From: Clostridiales bacterium
GTDB lineage: Bacteria > Bacillota > Clostridia > Lachnospirales > CAG-274
NCBI GenBank assembly: GCA_021203425.1
Contig: JAJQBF010000021.1
Coordinates: 1-8,218 of the forward strand
DNA: 8,218 bases
Direction: 5' to 3'
Made by a program: the position numbers and the translations under genes. Positions 6,893-8,218 of this stretch are shown piece after piece. Positions within the stretch are counted from its first letter, which is position 1; every line of letters starts with the position of its first letter. The notes under the pieces were generated by a model. The model was not told the DNA's origin. It made no database searches and saw only the letters and a program-made list of their open reading frames with translations.

Positions 6893-6948
6893 TTCGTAAA
6901 GTAACAAATTCGGTACAAAAAGTATACTGTTTGAAAGAGAGGTGTAAA

Positions 6949-7389
6949 ATGTCACTGTTTTATGAGGTTTTAAAATCGGATTTTTCCGTAATACATAACA
7001 AAAGGCAGATCGCTTTTAAGGATCATCTTCACAAATATATAGAAATACTCTATGTTTTTTCGGGAATACAATATATAACAACAGAGGGAAAGCCCTATGC
7101 CGTAAGAGCCGGAGAGGCAGCGGTTATTTTCCCAAATACAACCCATGGTTATTTTAAAAAAGCCGGAACGACGGCAGACGAGCTGCTTTTGATTTTTGAC
7201 CCGGCTTATCTTCTGCCTCTTTTTCCTTTGGCAGATTCCGCCTATACAAAAAACCCCGTTATTTCCAAAAAGAAAATAACGGAGGAAACTGTTTATGCTC
7301 TTAATAAAATAAATCAGAATATGCCGGCGGAAAAAGGCTGGGCTACCTTCTTATTATTTTTTCGAATCTTTATAATGAAACAGAAGTAA
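6949..7389 (+). CDS. AraC-family regulator, N-terminal cupin sensor half
   Basis: ATG 6949 follows GAGAGG with a 6-base gap and is preferred over the upstream in-frame ATG at 6736, which lies inside the divergent gene. The 146 residues as read include the AraC-type ligand-binding cupin: FKDHLHKYIEILYVFSG (H26, H28, E32), then the glycine turn VRAGEAAVIFPNTTHGY and a linker helix (EETVYALNKINQNMP). The frame ends at 7387-7389. At the T6 run 7357-7362 one added T shifts it into the frame of the DNA-binding half, making a 261-residue protein of normal AraC length. AraC proteins with this architecture commonly sense a sugar and activate a nearby catabolic operon. Here the divergent rhodanese-GH3-dockerin operon is the clear candidate target. 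As read, this fragment alone could not bind DNA. Confidence 0.8.
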   Translation: MSLFYEVLKSDFSVIHNKRQIAFKDHLHKYIEILYVFSGIQYITTEGKPYAVRAGEAAVIFPNTTHGYFKKAGTTADELLLIFDPAYLLPLFPLADSAYTKNPVISKKKITEETVYALNKINQNMPAEKGWATFLLFFRIFIMKQK

Positions 7390-7733
7390 GCCGAAGAACG
7401 AAAATACCCACAAAAAACCTTGTGGAAAAGATTATAAACTATATAACCGCAAACTATTCAGAGCCTATAACAAGGGAAAGCCTTGCTAAAGAATTTAACC
7501 TGAGCAAGGTTTACATATCAAAAATATTTTCGGATAACTTTAAAATGAACCTTCGAACCTATCTTGGTCAGGTAAGAACACGCAAGGCGGCGGAGCTTTT
7601 GCGAACTACTAATTTTACCGTAACCGCAATAAGCAGTCTTACGGGTTTTGAAAGCGAACATACTTTTAACAGAGTTTTTAAACAAAACTTCGGCAAAACC
7701 CCCGGCGCCTACCGAAAAAGCCCGTCAGATTAA
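7362..7733 (+). CDS. AraC-family regulator, DNA-binding half (HTH_18), frameshifted from the sensor
   Basis: This is the continuation of the AraC protein in the next frame: FSNLYNETEVSRRTKIPTK, then the double helix-turn-helix. HTH 1 is EPITRESLAKEFNLSKVYIS and HTH 2 is FTVTAISSLTGFESEHTFNR, followed by the family signature VFKQNFGKTPGAYRK. Both helix-turn-helix motifs look intact. An isolated frame could begin at GTG 7422 (VEKIINYITANYSEP), but no ribosome site precedes it, so independent translation is unlikely. The stop TAA at 7731-7733 overlaps the stop of the converging XRE gene. Confidence 0.85.
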   Translation, partial: SNLYNETEVSRRTKIPTKNLVEKIINYITANYSEPITRESLAKEFNLSKVYISKIFSDNFKMNLRTYLGQVRTRKAAELLRTTNFTVTAISSLTGFESEHTFNRVFKQNFGKTPGAYRKSPSD

Positions 7734-8161
7734 GAAGACTGCTGTATGGGTTCCTCTCCCATAGTTTCGAGAAGTTCTTCACACTCAAAAAGGCTCAGTG
7801 AATTGTTAAAAGCAAAGGCAATTATACTGTCTCTTTTATAGCGAACATAAAGCTCGCTTAAACCGGCGGTTTTCAAAAGCCGTTGAACGCTTTTAAGGTC
7901 AAGCTCCATTCCGAAAGCAAGCTGTATAAGTTTATTTCTTGACGGTTTTTTCTTTCCCGAAAAAATTTCATAGGCATATATGTTGTTAAGGTTTGACTTT
8001 TCGATTGCCTTTGTTTTGTTTATGTTTTTTTCGCAAAGAAGTTCATTGAGATATTGAGAAAGAGTTGAACTTGTAAAGCTGTCGGCGTTGCTGTTTATAA
8101 AATATTTAAGATCATTGTCTTTGCTTAATTCCTTAAGTAAATCTCCCGTTGATTTTTTCAA
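7730..8161 (-). CDS. XRE-like helix-turn-helix protein
   Basis: This is a small cytoplasmic HTH protein of 143 residues from TTG 8161, which has AGGTG five bases upstream (8167-8171). The open frame extends to a TTG at 8194, but that one lacks a ribosome site. Residues ~30-95 look like a lambda-repressor/XRE domain: LSQYLNELLCEKNINKTKAI, then NIYAYEIFSGKKKPSRNKLI and QLAFGMELDLKSVQRLLK. The C-terminal part (YKRDSIIAFAFNNSLSLFEC, ending LETMGEEPI) matches a pattern I recall in many clostridial XRE proteins, often found near protein kinases. It has no signal peptide or membrane segment. Its target is unknown. The remaining bases to the right edge (8162-8218) hold only its ribosome site and AT-rich DNA with no clear promoter. 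Confidence 0.75.
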   Translation of the reverse strand: MKKSTGDLLKELSKDNDLKYFINSNADSFTSSTLSQYLNELLCEKNINKTKAIEKSNLNNIYAYEIFSGKKKPSRNKLIQLAFGMELDLKSVQRLLKTAGLSELYVRYKRDSIIAFAFNNSLSLFECEELLETMGEEPIQQSS

Positions 8162-8218
8162 AATATCACCTGTTATGAAGTGACCTTTTGTCAAGTAAAA
8201 TTTTCAAAAAATCACCAC

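Noticed and set aside
6736..6948. In-frame upstream extension of the AraC gene to ATG 6736
   Set aside because: It overlaps the divergent gene and both promoters, and the ATG at 6949 has the ribosome site.
8189..8194. Perfect TTGACA on the minus strand at the edge of the XRE gene
   Set aside because: No TATAAT-like hexamer at 16-18 bases follows, so it is not supported as a promoter.
1..8218. CRISPR arrays, tRNA or rRNA genes, insertion sequences
   Set aside because: No spaced direct repeats, cloverleaf or rRNA-like sequence, transposase or terminal inverted repeats were seen on either strand.

Overview
The window looks like a chromosomal segment from a gut-type, fibre-degrading Firmicute (Clostridia, Ruminococcus/Oscillospiraceae-like). 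The reasons are moderate-to-low GC with AT-rich intergenic DNA, strong AGGAGG ribosome sites, use of GTG and TTG starts, a dockerin of the cellulosome type, and a secreted family 3 glycoside hydrolase with several accessory domains. The species assignment is inference.

Layout. (1) Bases 1-1223: a terminator for a gene outside the window, a near-consensus sigma-A promoter, then a plus-strand TPR-like/LuxR-type regulator. Its natural start appears to be a GTG at 140 in a different frame from the body of the gene. (2) Bases 1224-1394: a weak plus-strand terminator, a TGTACA repeat, and a strong hairpin ending the leftward operon. (3) Bases 1395-6830, minus strand, reading right to left: a membrane-anchored propeller-like/rhodanese protein, a large secreted GH3 beta-xylosidase/glucosidase-like enzyme, and a small secreted dockerin protein. 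Gaps are 11 and 24 bases with strong ribosome sites, so this is one operon. (4) Bases 6831-6948: a compact divergent promoter region. (5) Bases 6949-7733, plus strand: an AraC-family regulator, the obvious candidate to control the divergent operon. (6) Bases 7730-8161, minus strand: an XRE-like helix-turn-helix protein whose stop codon overlaps that of the AraC gene tail to tail.

The main point hidden by a plain ORF call is that four genes are interrupted at mononucleotide runs: the LuxR gene (A7/A8, 209-227), the GH3 gene (A5 on the minus strand, 2534-2538), the rhodanese gene (A8 on the minus strand, 6427-6434) and the AraC gene (T6, 7357-7362). In each case a one-base change in the run joins two well-behaved coding segments. 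Joined, they give about a 1326-residue GH3 protein with an extra C-terminal domain, a 264-residue rhodanese protein, a 261-residue AraC regulator with cupin plus HTH, and a LuxR regulator with about 33 more N-terminal residues. Homopolymer sequencing error is the simplest explanation. Slippage-based phase variation is the biological alternative.

Working model (inference): the AraC protein senses a plant-glycan signal and controls the divergent operon. GH3 acts outside the cell on xylo- or gluco-oligosaccharides. The dockerin protein could dock onto a cohesin scaffold. The rhodanese role is unknown.
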